Below the pieces are notes generated by a model that saw nothing but the letters and a program-made list of their open reading frames with translations, was not told the DNA's origin and searched no databases. DNA of 64,000 bases from Leucobacter sp. Psy1. GTDB lineage: Bacteria; Actinomycetota; Actinomycetes; Actinomycetales; Microbacteriaceae. A program made the translations under genes and the position numbers. The stretch covers positions 2,790,001 to 2,854,000 of the forward strand of contig NZ_CP083692.1 in the NCBI RefSeq assembly GCF_020096995.1. Direction: 5' to 3'. Of this stretch, positions 1 to 8,563 are shown one piece after another; the stretch's first letter is position 1, and each line of letters begins with the position of its first letter.

Positions 1-38
1 GACCATCGCGATCCGGGGTGATGCTGTGTTCGATGCCA
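1..38 (-). CDS. Possible 5' end of a divergent gene, cut by the window edge
   Basis: An ATG at 38 opens a minus-strand frame that stays open to the window edge and reads MASNTASPRIAM. An AGGA-like ribosome binding site lies about 9 nt upstream. Only 12 codons are visible, so no function can be given. It would be transcribed divergently from the cation transporter at 159. It could equally be chance open frame. Confidence 0.3.
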
Positions 39-44
39 TAGCGT

Positions 45-103
45 CCATCCTAAGGTTTGGAGGTTTCCTTACCGCTGCGGCGCCGTCTCCCGACTTAGGA
101 TGG
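45..103. promoter_or_regulatory. Spaced inverted repeat upstream of the CDF transporter
   Basis: CCATCCTAAG at 45-54 is exactly repeated inverted as CTTAGGATGG at 94-103, with 39 bp between. It lies in the intergenic region before the cation transporter. It may be a regulatory structure or operator pair. No known metalloregulator box was recognised. Confidence 0.3.
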
Positions 104-158
104 AACCATCACACACCGGCCGGCAGGGCAGGCTGACGATTTCATGGAGGATCTCGGC

Positions 159-1121
159 ATGAGTGCGAGCGGAGGGAGCAAGGCCGTCGTCGCCGCGCTC
201 CTGGCCAACATCGGTATCGCGATCACCAAGTTCATCGCCTGGGCATTCTCTGGCTCGGCCGCGATGCTCGCGGAGGGCGTGCACTCGCTCGCGGACTCGG
301 GAAACCAGGTACTGCTGCTCATCGGCGGCAAACGTGCGCAGCAAGCCCCCGATCGAGAGCACCCGTTCGGCCACGGCCGCGTGCGCTACGTCTACGCGTT
401 CGTTGTCGCGATCGTGCTCTTCACCATCGGCGGCGTGTTCTCGGTGTACGAGGGGATCGCGAAGATTCGCGAACCGCACCCCCTCGAGGTGTGGTGGCTG
501 CCGCTCGGCGTGCTCGTCATCGCGATCGTGCTCGAGTCGCTATCGCTGCGTACCGCCGTCCGCGAGAGCCGTCCGCACAAGGGCGACGCGACCTGGTTCC
601 AGTTCATCCGCCGCTCGAAGGCTCCGGAGCTGCCCGTCGTCCTCCTCGAAGACCTCGGGGCGCTCGTCGGCCTTGTCTTCGCATTCTGCGGAGTCGGACT
701 CACGGTGCTCACCGGAAACGGCCTCTACGATGGCATCGCCACCGTCGCCATCGGTGTCCTGCTCATCGGCATCGCCTGCGTCGTCGGCGTCGAGGTGAAG
801 AGCCTGCTGGTCGGCGAGGGTGCGAGCGACGAGGATGTCGCGAGGGTCGAGGCGGCGATCCTCGAGGGCCGCGACATCGATCGCATCATCCACATGAAGA
901 CGCTCTACGTCGGCCCAGACGAGTTCATGGTCGGCGCGAAGATCAGCCTGGCTCCGCAGTGCACCATGCACGAGGTGTCCGTCATCGTGAACCTCGCCGA
1001 GCGGCGCATCCGAGACGCGGTTCCCTCTGCGAAGTACATCTACCTCGAGCCGGATATCTACTTCGACCCCGACGCCAAGCAGCCGACGACGAGCTCGATC
1101 GTCACGCTCTCCTACGACTGA
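159..1121 (+). CDS. Cation diffusion facilitator (CDF) family transporter
   Basis: A 320-residue integral membrane protein expected to export divalent cations (Zn, Fe, Mn, Co or Ni) in exchange for protons. The first helix pair carries the CDF hallmark HSLADSGNQ (H42, D46), followed by the HPFGHGR loop and several hydrophobic helices. A cytoplasmic C-terminal dimerisation domain of about 100 residues follows. Start ATG 159 was chosen over 144 because GGAGG lies 8 nt upstream of 159. The 3' end overlaps the converging tadA by 10 bp. The metal specificity cannot be read from sequence alone. Confidence 0.88.
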   Translation: MSASGGSKAVVAALLANIGIAITKFIAWAFSGSAAMLAEGVHSLADSGNQVLLLIGGKRAQQAPDREHPFGHGRVRYVYAFVVAIVLFTIGGVFSVYEGIAKIREPHPLEVWWLPLGVLVIAIVLESLSLRTAVRESRPHKGDATWFQFIRRSKAPELPVVLLEDLGALVGLVFAFCGVGLTVLTGNGLYDGIATVAIGVLLIGIACVVGVEVKSLLVGEGASDEDVARVEAAILEGRDIDRIIHMKTLYVGPDEFMVGAKISLAPQCTMHEVSVIVNLAERRIRDAVPSAKYIYLEPDIYFDPDAKQPTTSSIVTLSYD

Positions 1122-1609
1122 GGTGCGTGCCGCCGCGCCGCGAAGAAGTCGCGCAGCAGCGCGGCGCACTCCTCAGCACGGACGCCCGCGACCACCTCGG
1201 GCACAGGATGCGGGAGGCGACCGTCGCGCAGCAGGTCGTACACGCTGCCGACGGCGCCCGCCTTCTCATCCCATGCGCCGAACACCACCCGGGGAATACG
1301 CGCGGCCAGGATCACTCCCGCGCACATCACGCACGGCTCGAGAGTGACGACCAGCGTGCAGTCGTCGAGAATACGGTCTCCCCGCTGGTGTGCGGCCGCC
1401 CGGATCGCGAGGATCTCGGCGTGACCGGAAGGATCCGGATCGTTCTCGCGCACGTTCCGCGCCGCCGCGAGAATCTCACCCGTCGGGGCCACCACGGCCG
1501 CACCGACCGGGATCTCGCCATCGGACGCCGCTTGCTCCGCCTGTGCGAGCGCCGCATCCATCGCGGCCCGGTCGCTCGCGCTCGGCGAGGCACCTGTGTG
1601 GCCGATCAT
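1112..1609 (-). CDS. tadA: tRNA-specific adenosine deaminase TadA
   Basis: Deaminates A34 to inosine in the wobble position of tRNA-Arg(ACG). The 165-residue protein has the cytidine-deaminase fold with zinc and catalytic residues in HAE (H63, E65) and PCVMC (about residues 94-98). Its length is normal for TadA. The ATG at 1609 gives MIGHTGAS; longer frames upstream run antisense to upp and are spurious. It is divergent from upp (37 bp apart) and converges on the CDF gene. Confidence 0.92.
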   Translation of the reverse strand: MIGHTGASPSASDRAAMDAALAQAEQAASDGEIPVGAAVVAPTGEILAAARNVRENDPDPSGHAEILAIRAAAHQRGDRILDDCTLVVTLEPCVMCAGVILAARIPRVVFGAWDEKAGAVGSVYDLLRDGRLPHPVPEVVAGVRAEECAALLRDFFAARRHAPQS

Positions 1610-1645
1610 GCGCGGGCCCCTCTCAGCCGAACTAGAATCGTGGGT

Positions 1646-2278
1646 ATGCGAGTCTTCGTTGCCGACCACCCACTGATCACCCACAAGCTTACGGTTCTGC
1701 GCAACGCCGCGACCCCGCAGCCCACGTTCCGCTTGCTCATCGAAGAGCTCATGACGCTGCTGGCCTACGAGGCCACGCGCGAGGTTCGAGTGGAGCCGCA
1801 CCAGATCGAAACCCCCGTCGCACCGACGACCGGTGTCAGGCTCTCCGAGCCGCTGCCCCTCATCGTTCCGATTCTGCGCGCCGGGCTCGGCATGCTCGAG
1901 GGCATGGTGAAGCTCGTTCCCACCGCCGAGGTCGGGTTCCTGGGCATGGTCCGCGATGAGGAGACCCTGCAACCGACCACCTACGCCGAGCGACTGCCCG
2001 ACTCGCTCGCCGGACGTCAGTGCTTCGTACTCGACCCCATGCTCGCGACCGGTGGCTCCCTCGCCGCGGCGATCAAGTTCCTGTTCGACCGTGGAGCCGA
2101 CGATGTCACTGCGATCTGCGTGCTCGGCACCCCAGAGGGCGTCGAGGTCATCCGCGAGGCGGCTGGGGATCGCGATGTCACGCTCGTGCTCGGTGCACTC
2201 GATGAGGGACTCGACGAGAACGCGTACATCGTGCCGGGGCTCGGCGATGCGGGTGATCGCCTCTACGGCACCGCTTGA
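1646..2278 (+). CDS. upp: Uracil phosphoribosyltransferase
   Basis: Converts uracil plus PRPP to UMP in pyrimidine salvage. The 210-residue length is typical. Visible signatures are the PILRAGLGM segment, the PRPP loop DPMLATGGS near residue 131, and the C-terminal [10 protein letters not shown] uracil-binding segment. The start at 1646 ([10 protein letters not shown]) matches the usual Upp N-terminus. A strong terminator hairpin follows at 2292. Confidence 0.95.
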   Translation: MRVFVADHPLITHKLTVLRNAATPQPTFRLLIEELMTLLAYEATREVRVEPHQIETPVAPTTGVRLSEPLPLIVPILRAGLGMLEGMVKLVPTAEVGFLGMVRDEETLQPTTYAERLPDSLAGRQCFVLDPMLATGGSLAAAIKFLFDRGADDVTAICVLGTPEGVEVIREAAGDRDVTLVLGALDEGLDENAYIVPGLGDAGDRLYGTA

Positions 2279-2291
2279 GCCGCACCCCTGC

Positions 2292-2322
2292 GTCTCCCGC
2301 CTGAGCGACTCGGGCGGGAGAC
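2292..2322 (+). terminator. Terminator after upp
   Basis: Two 14-nt arms, GTCTCCCGCCTGAG (2292-2305) and CTCGGGCGGGAGAC (2309-2322), pair with a single T-G wobble around a 3-nt loop. The hairpin abuts the TTGACA box of the next promoter. Confidence 0.7.
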
Positions 2323-2351
2323 TTGACACTCCGCAACTTTTACTATTAACT
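2323..2351 (+). promoter_or_regulatory. Predicted promoter of the leader ORF and winged-helix gene
   Basis: A perfect -35 TTGACA at 2323-2328 is followed by an AT-rich stretch. TATTAA (2344-2349) or TTAACT (2346-2351) would serve as -10 with a 15 or 17 bp spacer. This puts transcription start at about 2357-2359, on or next to an ATG, implying a leaderless first ORF. Confidence 0.55.
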
Positions 2352-2358
2352 CATGCTT

Positions 2359-2460
2359 ATGACTGACACCACGCGACCCCAGTCCGCCCTCGAGGTGAAC
2401 TTTGGGAATCACGGCATGATGTGCCGTCGTGGTGTCATGCGCTGTCGAATGTGCGCCTGA
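2359..2460 (+). CDS. Cysteine-rich leader peptide (small upstream ORF)
   Basis: A 33-codon ORF beginning exactly where the promoter predicts the transcript start, so it is probably leaderless; an in-frame ATG at 2353 is the alternative. The peptide ends MMCRRGVMRCRMCA, placing three cysteines in the last ten codons. It lies 168 bp upstream of the winged-helix regulator gene. Leaderless cysteine-rich uORFs controlling downstream genes by cysteine-responsive attenuation are known in mycobacteria. By analogy this may couple the regulator to cysteine supply. No terminator/antiterminator fold was computed. Confidence 0.5.
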   Translation: MTDTTRPQSALEVNFGNHGMMCRRGVMRCRMCA

Positions 2461-2628
2461 CGAGAATCTGGTACGCCGCGCCCTGTGCGCCCACCCTCGC
2501 CTGAGGGACCTCCCGCCCGCTCGCTCACTCCGATGAGAGCCGGCACATTCTCCGCGGCACCGCCGCACACCCGCATCGCTCGCTCGGGTACCGACCCGCG
2601 AGCCCCGCATTCAAGGACACGCATCATC
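2461..2628 (+). promoter_or_regulatory. Leader region between small ORF and regulator gene
   Basis: About 170 bp separate the leader-ORF stop from the regulator start. It is GC-rich with several short complementary segments (for example CCTCGCCTGAGG near 2492-2503) but no clear T-tract. If the leader ORF attenuates transcription or translation, the alternative structures should form here. Confidence 0.3.
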
Positions 2629-3336
2629 ATGACCACCATCACCACTGCCCAGAAGACCACCCTCTCCGAGGCCCGCCCCGACCTGACGGCGAAGCTCCCC
2701 GAGCAGACCGCCCCGGTGCGGCGAGTGCCCGAGGGCACCGAGGTCCGCGGCTTCGCGCTTTACGTCGGCCTCTCCGAGGACCAGATCGATCCGAACCACC
2801 CGCAGCTCGGCGAGATCGTTGCGCAGATCAAGGGTCTCGTCGCCCAGATCGCACCGGCTGCCGACACCTATGCCGCCGTCGCCCTCGCCCCCGAAGGCGC
2901 GGGCGGACGAGACATCGACGTCGTTCGACTCGCCCTGGGCGAGCCGGCAGCGCACGCCCGCCAGAAGCAGGAGACCGTCTCCGAGCAGGATCGCGCGGCC
3001 AGCGGCGTCGTCATCGACCTGACCCGGAAGCGCGTGCTGCTCGACAACGTTTCGGCAGCGCTCACCTTCCGCGAGTTCGAACTGCTCCAGTACTTCGTGC
3101 TCCGCGAGGGGCGCACCGTCAGCCGCGAGGAGATCATCGAGACGCTCTGGTCCGATGCTCCCGAGGAGGAGGTGCCCAGCGAGCGCACCATCGACGTCCA
3201 TGTGCGACGCCTCCGCGTGAAGCTGGCGCACTACCAGGACATCGTGCGCACCGTCCGGGGCGTCGGGTACCGCTTCGACCGCCACGCGGACGTCGCTATC
3301 CTGCACTCCAGCTCGCCGAGCCCCGACATCTTCTGA
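2629..3336 (+). CDS. Winged-helix (OmpR/PhoB-type) transcriptional regulator
   Basis: A 235-residue protein. The C-terminal third (about 125-225) is a Trans_reg_C winged helix, with LTFREFELLQYFVLREG, RTIDVHVRRLRVKL and TVRGVGYRF. The N-terminal part has no receiver domain with the usual Asp/Lys set, so it is not a standard two-component regulator. Its first 40 residues are Ala/Thr/Pro-rich. ATG 2629 has AAGGA about 12 nt upstream. It is preceded by the cysteine-rich leader ORF, so its target may lie in sulfur or cysteine metabolism; that is inference only. Confidence 0.75.
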   Translation: MTTITTAQKTTLSEARPDLTAKLPEQTAPVRRVPEGTEVRGFALYVGLSEDQIDPNHPQLGEIVAQIKGLVAQIAPAADTYAAVALAPEGAGGRDIDVVRLALGEPAAHARQKQETVSEQDRAASGVVIDLTRKRVLLDNVSAALTFREFELLQYFVLREGRTVSREEIIETLWSDAPEEEVPSERTIDVHVRRLRVKLAHYQDIVRTVRGVGYRFDRHADVAILHSSSPSPDIF

Positions 3337-3421
3337 GCGCCGACCACGTCCGCAGACCGCTGCCGAGCCGCGACCAGGGGTCCTGCGGTAACGTGGCTTC
3401 CAGTTGATTGGAGGAGGCATC

Positions 3422-4240
3422 ATGTCGACACTGCCCCCTGAGGGATCCCAGAACACCGATCCGGAGGAGCCGCGACCGGGCGTCGAGCCCGACGCCGAGA
3501 CAACGCCGGCAGGCACGGAACACGGAGCAACTGGCCCCACCGACCCTGCTGCGCCGAACGCGACTGATTTCGGTGCCGCGGGGCCGGGAGGCTCAGAGCC
3601 GCCCGCATACAGCCCGCCGCCTCCCGGCGCGTATCAGCCGCCGCCTCCTGGCGCGCAGACCCCGCCACCTGAGGGCTCCCCTCAGCCGGGGCAGCCGTAC
3701 CCGAACGGGTACGCTCAGCCCGGCGGATATGCCGCACCCGGACATCCGCAGCAGGGGTATGAGCAGCCCGGCTACGGTCAGCCCGGCTACGGGCAGCCGC
3801 AGAACGGGTACGAGCAGCCGCAGAATGGGTACGCCCCGCCGAACGGCGGGTACGCTCCTCCCGGGCAACCGGGCCAGTACCAGCAGCCGTACGGCACCGA
3901 TCCGGCGCAGAGCAATGTGGTGCTCAATTACTGGCTCTCGGTATTCTTCACCTGGATCCCGGCGCTGATCTTCTACATCGTTGACCGGGACAAGCGGAAT
4001 CCGCGCCTCACCGCGCTGCAGATCTCGAACCTGAACTTCTCGCTGCTGCGCGTCGGCGTCGGTGTCGCCACCTGGATCCTCGCACTGATCCCGTACCTGG
4101 GTGTGCTCGTGGCCATCGTGGGCTGGCTCTTCTCCCTGTTCCTGTTTGTCTGCCACATCATCGCGGCTGCGAAGGCGAGCGAGGCATATCGGAGCGGCGA
4201 CCCCGACCCGTTCATCTTCAACATCCCGCTCGTCAAGTAG
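3422..4240 (+). CDS. Proline/glycine-rich DUF4870 membrane protein
   Basis: A 272-residue protein. The N-terminal 150 residues are low-complexity, rich in P, G, Q and Y with imperfect repeats such as [16 protein letters not shown]. The last 110 residues carry hydrophobic helices typical of DUF4870 ([19 protein letters not shown] onward). GGAGG lies just ahead of ATG 3422. The function of DUF4870 proteins is unknown. The disordered N-terminus resembles cytoplasmic tails of other actinobacterial membrane proteins. A strong bidirectional terminator follows. Confidence 0.7.
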   Translation: MSTLPPEGSQNTDPEEPRPGVEPDAETTPAGTEHGATGPTDPAAPNATDFGAAGPGGSEPPAYSPPPPGAYQPPPPGAQTPPPEGSPQPGQPYPNGYAQPGGYAAPGHPQQGYEQPGYGQPGYGQPQNGYEQPQNGYAPPNGGYAPPGQPGQYQQPYGTDPAQSNVVLNYWLSVFFTWIPALIFYIVDRDKRNPRLTALQISNLNFSLLRVGVGVATWILALIPYLGVLVAIVGWLFSLFLFVCHIIAAAKASEAYRSGDPDPFIFNIPLVK

Positions 4241-4252
4241 CGGATCAGAGAC

Positions 4253-4301
4253 ACGAAGGGCGCGTCCGTCCCCCATTCAGGGGGACGGACGCGCCCTTCG
4301 T
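4253..4301. terminator. Bidirectional terminator between converging genes
   Basis: A perfect 22-bp inverted repeat, 4253-4274 against 4280-4301, with a 5-nt loop ATTCA. It sits between the stop codons of the DUF4870 gene (+) and the TIGR02611 gene (-). Confidence 0.85.
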
Positions 4302-4351
4302 CGTTCCGAGAGGTCGTCGCGGAGGTCGTCGCGCGATGGTCGTGCTGAGGG

Positions 4352-4729
4352 TCAGAGCCCTTCGCGTGCGATCCGCTTCGCCCGCTGCTTGGCGCGCTTG
4401 CGTGTCTGCCTGCGCCGGCGCCAGGCCCGCCACCACACCCAGAACTTCGCGAGCATCATGCGCAACCAGCTCGTGAACCGCCGGGCCCAGTGGTACTCGG
4501 ACCCGAGGATCGTCATACCGATGAAGACAATGAGCCACCCCGGTCCTGGAAGCGGGATCAGAATGACCCCGATGATCACCACGGCGGCACCGATGATCGT
4601 GATCAGGGTCTTGTAGACGATGTTGAGCCACGGCCGCTTCCGGATGATCGCCCGCCAGCGCTCCATGAACCGCCCGATCGGGCGACCGATGCGGTGAGCC
4701 CGCTCCCAGTCGTCTCCCCCGTCGCTCAT
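4352..4729 (-). CDS. TIGR02611-type PGPGW membrane protein
   Basis: A 125-residue small membrane protein with two hydrophobic stretches around the diagnostic PLPGPGWLIVF segment, followed by GSEYHWA and a very basic Arg/Lys/Trp-rich tail (about residues 95-125). These fit the actinobacterial TIGR02611 (PGPGW) family, of unknown function. ATG 4729 (MSDGGDDW) was chosen because it begins the conserved part. It is divergent from the aminotransferase gene by 58 bp. Confidence 0.75.
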   Translation of the reverse strand: MSDGGDDWERAHRIGRPIGRFMERWRAIIRKRPWLNIVYKTLITIIGAAVVIIGVILIPLPGPGWLIVFIGMTILGSEYHWARRFTSWLRMMLAKFWVWWRAWRRRRQTRKRAKQRAKRIAREGL

Positions 4730-4787
4730 ATCGCAAGCGTACTGGACGCCTCGCGGCTGTTGCTGGGCTTGTGCATAGACTGGAACA

Positions 4788-6005
4788 GTGACAGCACGAT
4801 GGCGCACCGTCGCAACCGCAGCCGGACTCGCGGCAACCGACGGCACTACACGACCAACGATTTTCGCCGAGATGACGGCGCTCGCGACGGAGACCGGTGC
4901 GGCGAATCTCGGGCAGGGATTCCCCGACACCGACGGGCCCCATTGGGTGCGAGAAGTCGCGCGCACTGCGATCCTCGACGGGGCGAATCAGTACCCGCCG
5001 GGGCGGGGGATTCCGGAACTCCGGGCCGCCGTCGCCGACCATCAGCGTCGGCACTACGGGATCGCGCTCGACCCGGAGACCGAGGTGCTCGTCACCGCCG
5101 GCGCCACGGAGGCGCTCACCGCGACGCTGCTCGCGCTGGTCGGCCCCGGGGACGAGGTCGTGACGCTCGAGCCGTTCTACGACTCCTACGCCGCTGCCAT
5201 CGCGATGGCGGGTGCGGAGCACCGGACCGTCCCGCTGCGCGCGAGCGAGGAGGGCTTCCGGCTGCACGAGTCCGACTTGCGCGCGGCGCTGAGCCCCCGC
5301 ACCCGGATCCTGCTCGTCAACTCCCCGCACAATCCGACCGGAACGGTCCTCCGGCCAGACGAACTCCGGTTGATCGCTGATGCGGCCCGCACGTCTGACG
5401 CCATCGTCGTCACCGACGAGGTCTATGAACACCTCACGTTCGACGGTACCGTCCACACGCCGCTCGCGACGCTCCCAGGCATGGCCGAGCGGACGATCAC
5501 CATCTCCTCCGCCGGCAAGACCTTCTCGCTCACCGGGTGGAAGGTGGGCTGGGCGACGGGCCCAGCATCGCTGATCTCTGCGGTACTCGCGATCAAACAG
5601 TTCCTCACCTACTCGGGCGGAGCCCCATTCCAGCCGGCGATCGCCCGCGCACTGACCGAAGGCGACGACGACATCAGCGCGCTGCGCGCCTCACTCGCCG
5701 AGCGCCGCGACCTGCTGGTCGACGGGTTGACCGCCGCGGGGTTCGCGACGTCGCGCACCGACGGCACCTACTTCGTCTGTGCAGACGCAACGCCCTTCCT
5801 CACCGAAGCAATGCCGGACGGCGACGCTTTCGCACGGGCGCTCCCGCCCGCGGCAGGGGTCGCGTGCGTACCGCTCGCGGCGTTCTGCACGCCGGGGTCG
5901 ACAGCGGCACAGGAGCTCGGCTCCTGGGTGCGCTTCACATTCGTGAAGGACCGAGCCGTGCTCGAGGAGGCCGTCGCGCGACTGCGCACGTTCTCCGGCA
6001 GCTGA
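4788..6005 (+). CDS. Class I/II aminotransferase (DapC/kynurenine-aminotransferase-like)
   Basis: A 405-residue PLP enzyme starting with GTG. It shows NLGQGFPD near the N-terminus, the substrate/phosphate segment LVNSPHNPTGTV, DEVYEHL, and the PLP lysine in SSAGKTFSLTGWKVGW (about residues 243-258). This subgroup includes N-succinyldiaminopimelate aminotransferase DapC and kynurenine/methionine aminotransferases. The genomic context does not settle the substrate. It is followed after 83 bp by the alanyl-tRNA editing gene. Confidence 0.83.
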   Translation: MTARWRTVATAAGLAATDGTTRPTIFAEMTALATETGAANLGQGFPDTDGPHWVREVARTAILDGANQYPPGRGIPELRAAVADHQRRHYGIALDPETEVLVTAGATEALTATLLALVGPGDEVVTLEPFYDSYAAAIAMAGAEHRTVPLRASEEGFRLHESDLRAALSPRTRILLVNSPHNPTGTVLRPDELRLIADAARTSDAIVVTDEVYEHLTFDGTVHTPLATLPGMAERTITISSAGKTFSLTGWKVGWATGPASLISAVLAIKQFLTYSGGAPFQPAIARALTEGDDDISALRASLAERRDLLVDGLTAAGFATSRTDGTYFVCADATPFLTEAMPDGDAFARALPPAAGVACVPLAAFCTPGSTAAQELGSWVRFTFVKDRAVLEEAVARLRTFSGS

Positions 6006-6088
6006 TCCCGGGGTCGGCCCCGGGCCGGCCTCCGCTTCGCTTTCCCGCTCCCCTCCTCAGCCTGATCCTCCACCGAACGGAACCCCGC

Positions 6089-6985
6089 GTGCACTCCATC
6101 TCCCTGCCAGACGCCGACACCCGCATCACGTACCCCGACGGGGCAACCTCCTCCGTCGGACGCGTGGTCTTCATCGCTGAGCTGACAGACGGGCGCATCG
6201 GCGTGATCCTCGATCAGACGGCGTTCCACCCCGTCGACACGGCGTGGCCCGATCAGCCGGCCGACCGGGGAACACTGGAGTTCGACGGACATTCGGTTCC
6301 CGTGATCGATGCGGTCATCGGCGGGATCCACGACGGGGAGCTGTTCGTCGGCACGGACGTGCCCGTCCGCACCGGCACCGACGGCTGGGTCTTCACGGTC
6401 GTCCACGTTGTCGCCGGGGCCGAGTCGGGCTCGGCACCGCAGTCCGTGCCTGCGGTCGGCACGCAGGTCAGGGTCGAGGTCGACGACGCGTTCCGGCGCG
6501 AGCTGTCGGCCGGGCACACGGCCTGCCACCTCGCGTCGCTCGCTCTGGACGCCGCTCTGGCGGACGCGTGGACGAAACCCGTGGCCGGCGATGCGCTCGG
6601 CAGCCCCGCGTTCGACTCCCTGGCGATCCAGACGTCGCGGATCCACGCCAACGGTTCGGTGGACACCTACCGCGTCGGCAAGTCGCTCCGGAAGAAGGGG
6701 TTCGACACGTCGGTACTCGAGGATCTCGCCGCCATCGAGGCGGGAGCCAACGCGCAGCTCACCGAGTGGGTCACCGCAGGCGGGCCCGTGCGCATCGTGC
6801 GCACCGATGACACCATCACGGCACGCCGCAGTTGGGTGTGCGAACTCCCCGACGCCACCGCCGAGATCCCCTGCGGCGGCACGCACGTGGACGACCTCTC
6901 CGCGCTCGGAGGCGTGACCGTCTCGCTGGCGGTGCAGCCGGTGACCGGTGGTCTCGAAGTGGAGATGCGCACCACCGTCGCCTGA
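6089..6985 (+). CDS. Alanyl-tRNA editing protein (AlaX-like deacylase)
   Basis: A 298-residue free-standing editing domain related to the C-terminal half of AlaRS. It should hydrolyse mischarged Ser- or Gly-tRNA(Ala). The zinc motif is visible: HTACH at about residues 149-153 and CGGTHVDD near 269-276. GTG 6089 was chosen as the first start after the aminotransferase stop that keeps the whole domain; longer frames overlap the upstream gene. It converges on the ribokinase gene. Confidence 0.8.
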   Translation: MHSISLPDADTRITYPDGATSSVGRVVFIAELTDGRIGVILDQTAFHPVDTAWPDQPADRGTLEFDGHSVPVIDAVIGGIHDGELFVGTDVPVRTGTDGWVFTVVHVVAGAESGSAPQSVPAVGTQVRVEVDDAFRRELSAGHTACHLASLALDAALADAWTKPVAGDALGSPAFDSLAIQTSRIHANGSVDTYRVGKSLRKKGFDTSVLEDLAAIEAGANAQLTEWVTAGGPVRIVRTDDTITARRSWVCELPDATAEIPCGGTHVDDLSALGGVTVSLAVQPVTGGLEVEMRTTVA

Positions 6986-7020
6986 GGCACGGGGTCGAGA
7001 GCGGGACGCCAGCCCAGGCG

Positions 7021-7932
7021 TCACCGGTTCGCGGACAGGTACCCGAGCACCTCGTCGACCGGCGGGATGGAGTCGGCCGCACCCAGGCGCGTGACCGCGA
7101 GCGCGGCCGCGGCCATCGCCCGGTCGGCCGCGACGTCTGCGGAGTTCCCCTCGCTCAGCGCCGCGGCCACGTAGCCGGAGAAGGTGTCCCCCGCGGCAGT
7201 CGAATCGACGGCGGTGACCTCGTGTCGCGGTAGAAGCCGCGATCCCCACCGATCGGCGAACAGAGCCCCGCCCTGCCCGAGCGTGATGATCGCGGTGTCG
7301 ACACCGCGGTCGATGAACCAGCGCGCGGCCTCGGCCGCCGATTCCGGATCGACGACGTCGACGCCGGTCAAGATGCTCGCCTCGTGCTCGTTCGGTGTGA
7401 CCAGCGTCACGTGCTCCCACACCGATTCCGGCAGCGCGGCCGCGGGAGCGGGATCGAGCACGACCCGCATCCCGCGCTCGTGTGCGCGCTTCGCCGCTGC
7501 AAGGACGACCTCTTGCCGGATCTCGAGCTGCAGGAGGACGACCGAGGCGTTCGTCGCATCGATGGCCGCGATCGCCTGCGCACGGTCGAGCTCAGCGTTC
7601 GCGAGCGGGACGACGACGATCGAGTTCTCGCCGTCCGCCACGCGAATGTGCGCGACGCCGGTGCCGCCGTCGACCACACGTACGCCCGAAACGTCGACGT
7701 GCGCAGCGCGCAGAGCCTCGAGCGCCACATCAGCGAACGCGTCCGATCCGACGCAGCCGACCATGGTGGATGACGCGCCGGCCCGAGCGACCGCCACCGC
7801 CTGGTTCGCACCCTTACCGCCGAGGCCGGTCCGCAGTGCCGTGCCGGTGATGGTTTCCCCGACCTCGGGCACTCGGTCAGCGACGACCGTGATGTCGACG
7901 TTGATGCTGCCGACGACCAGGACTCCGCTCAT
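7021..7932 (-). CDS. rbsK: Ribokinase (PfkB family)
   Basis: Phosphorylates D-ribose to ribose 5-phosphate using ATP. The 303-residue length is typical. The N-terminal GSINVDITV, the substrate segment GGKGANQAVAVARAG, and the C-terminal anion-hole/catalytic segment STAAGDTFSGYVAAAL (with the catalytic Asp in GD) are all present. ATG 7932. No ribose transporter or nucleosidase is adjacent, so nucleoside salvage versus ribose uptake is open. Confidence 0.87.
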   Translation of the reverse strand: MSGVLVVGSINVDITVVADRVPEVGETITGTALRTGLGGKGANQAVAVARAGASSTMVGCVGSDAFADVALEALRAAHVDVSGVRVVDGGTGVAHIRVADGENSIVVVPLANAELDRAQAIAAIDATNASVVLLQLEIRQEVVLAAAKRAHERGMRVVLDPAPAAALPESVWEHVTLVTPNEHEASILTGVDVVDPESAAEAARWFIDRGVDTAIITLGQGGALFADRWGSRLLPRHEVTAVDSTAAGDTFSGYVAAALSEGNSADVAADRAMAAAALAVTRLGAADSIPPVDEVLGYLSANR

Positions 7933-8063
7933 CTGCGCAGGCCGAAGTACGTCGGTGCGAGATCCGGGTCAGGCGATGGCATGGGCGAGCTCTCTCTGTC
8001 GGTCGATCGACGCCGTCCGGATGCGGTCGGTATCGACGGTGGTGACTCATTCCTTCGCAACGA

Positions 8064-8116
8064 AAAAGTCCTGAGCCGCAACACGTTCGTCAACGATGTT
8101 ACAACTCAGGACTTTT
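8064..8116 (-). terminator. Terminator of the tRNA-Ser(GCT) gene
   Basis: Immediately after the encoded CCA the minus strand reads AAAAGTCCTGAG, repeated inverted 29 nt later (8064-8075 against 8105-8116). A weaker inner stem forms within the loop, and T residues follow the hairpin. This fits an intrinsic terminator for the tRNA. Confidence 0.7.
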
Positions 8117-8205
8117 GGCGGAGATAGGGGGATTTGAACCCCCGGTCGAGTAACCCCGACCCTTCATTAGCAGTGAAGTCCGTTCGGCCGCTCCGGCATA
8201 TCTCC
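8116..8205 (-). tRNA. tRNA-Ser (anticodon GCT)
   Basis: A 90-nt class II tRNA including the encoded CCA (8116-8118). The acceptor stem GGAGATA/TATCTCC, D-arm GGAGCGGCCGAACGG, anticodon loop CTGCTAA and T-arm GGTTCAAATCC are all visible, with a long variable arm. It decodes AGC/AGU. The second tRNA-Ser and serS lie within 4 kb on the same strand. Confidence 0.95.
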
Positions 8206-8226
8206 GTGAACCATCCTAGGGGACAA

Positions 8227-8255
8227 GGCCCCGACTGTCGAAATCGAGCGGGGCC
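8227..8255. repeat. Short inverted repeat beside the tRNA promoter region
   Basis: GGCCCCG (8227-8233) and CGGGGCC (8249-8255) form a 7-bp stem with a 15-nt loop, upstream of the tRNA-Ser gene. It may be a transcript end or a chance structure. Confidence 0.3.
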
Positions 8256-8270
8256 AAGGCACACCCCATC

Positions 8271-8332
8271 GCCGAGATTGCACTTCGTCGGGTTTCACCG
8301 CGACTGAAAGGTGACGAAGTGCCGTCTCGGCG
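8271..8332. repeat. Dispersed palindromic repeat, copy A
   Basis: A 62-bp element with nested inverted repeats: GCCGAGA/TCTCGGC outside (8271-8277, 8325-8331) and GCACTTCGTC/GACGAAGTGC inside (8280-8289, 8313-8322). Copy B at 8445 has the same plan. Between copies, CACTTCGTC becomes CACTTTGTC in one arm and GACGAAGTG becomes GACAAAGTG in the other. Such covariation points to a conserved hairpin. Confidence 0.65.
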
Positions 8333-8444
8333 TGTGAGAACCGAAACGGGGCGGGTCGCCGGTCCACGCAAGCGACGCGGGGCCGGCGACCACCCCTGAC
8401 GCGCGCACCCGCGTGCCTCGCATGTCCGGCGTGCCCCTGCACGT

Positions 8445-8494
8445 CGAGATTGCACTTTGTCGACTTTCACCGGGTCTGAAGGGCGACAAAGTGC
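8445..8494. repeat. Dispersed palindromic repeat, copy B
   Basis: The partner of copy A. It contains CGAGATTGCACTTTGTCG followed by a partly conserved loop with TTTCACC, then CGACAAAGTGC and TCTCGGCG. The inner arms at 8452-8462 and 8474-8484 pair over 11 bp. The rest of the 8206-8563 gap shows no convincing gene. Confidence 0.65.
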
Positions 8495-8563
8495 ACTCTC
8501 GGCGGAGTCGGGAAGGGCAGGGGCGGGGCGGGGCGGATCAGACCACCGCGAACCCCCGCGGGC

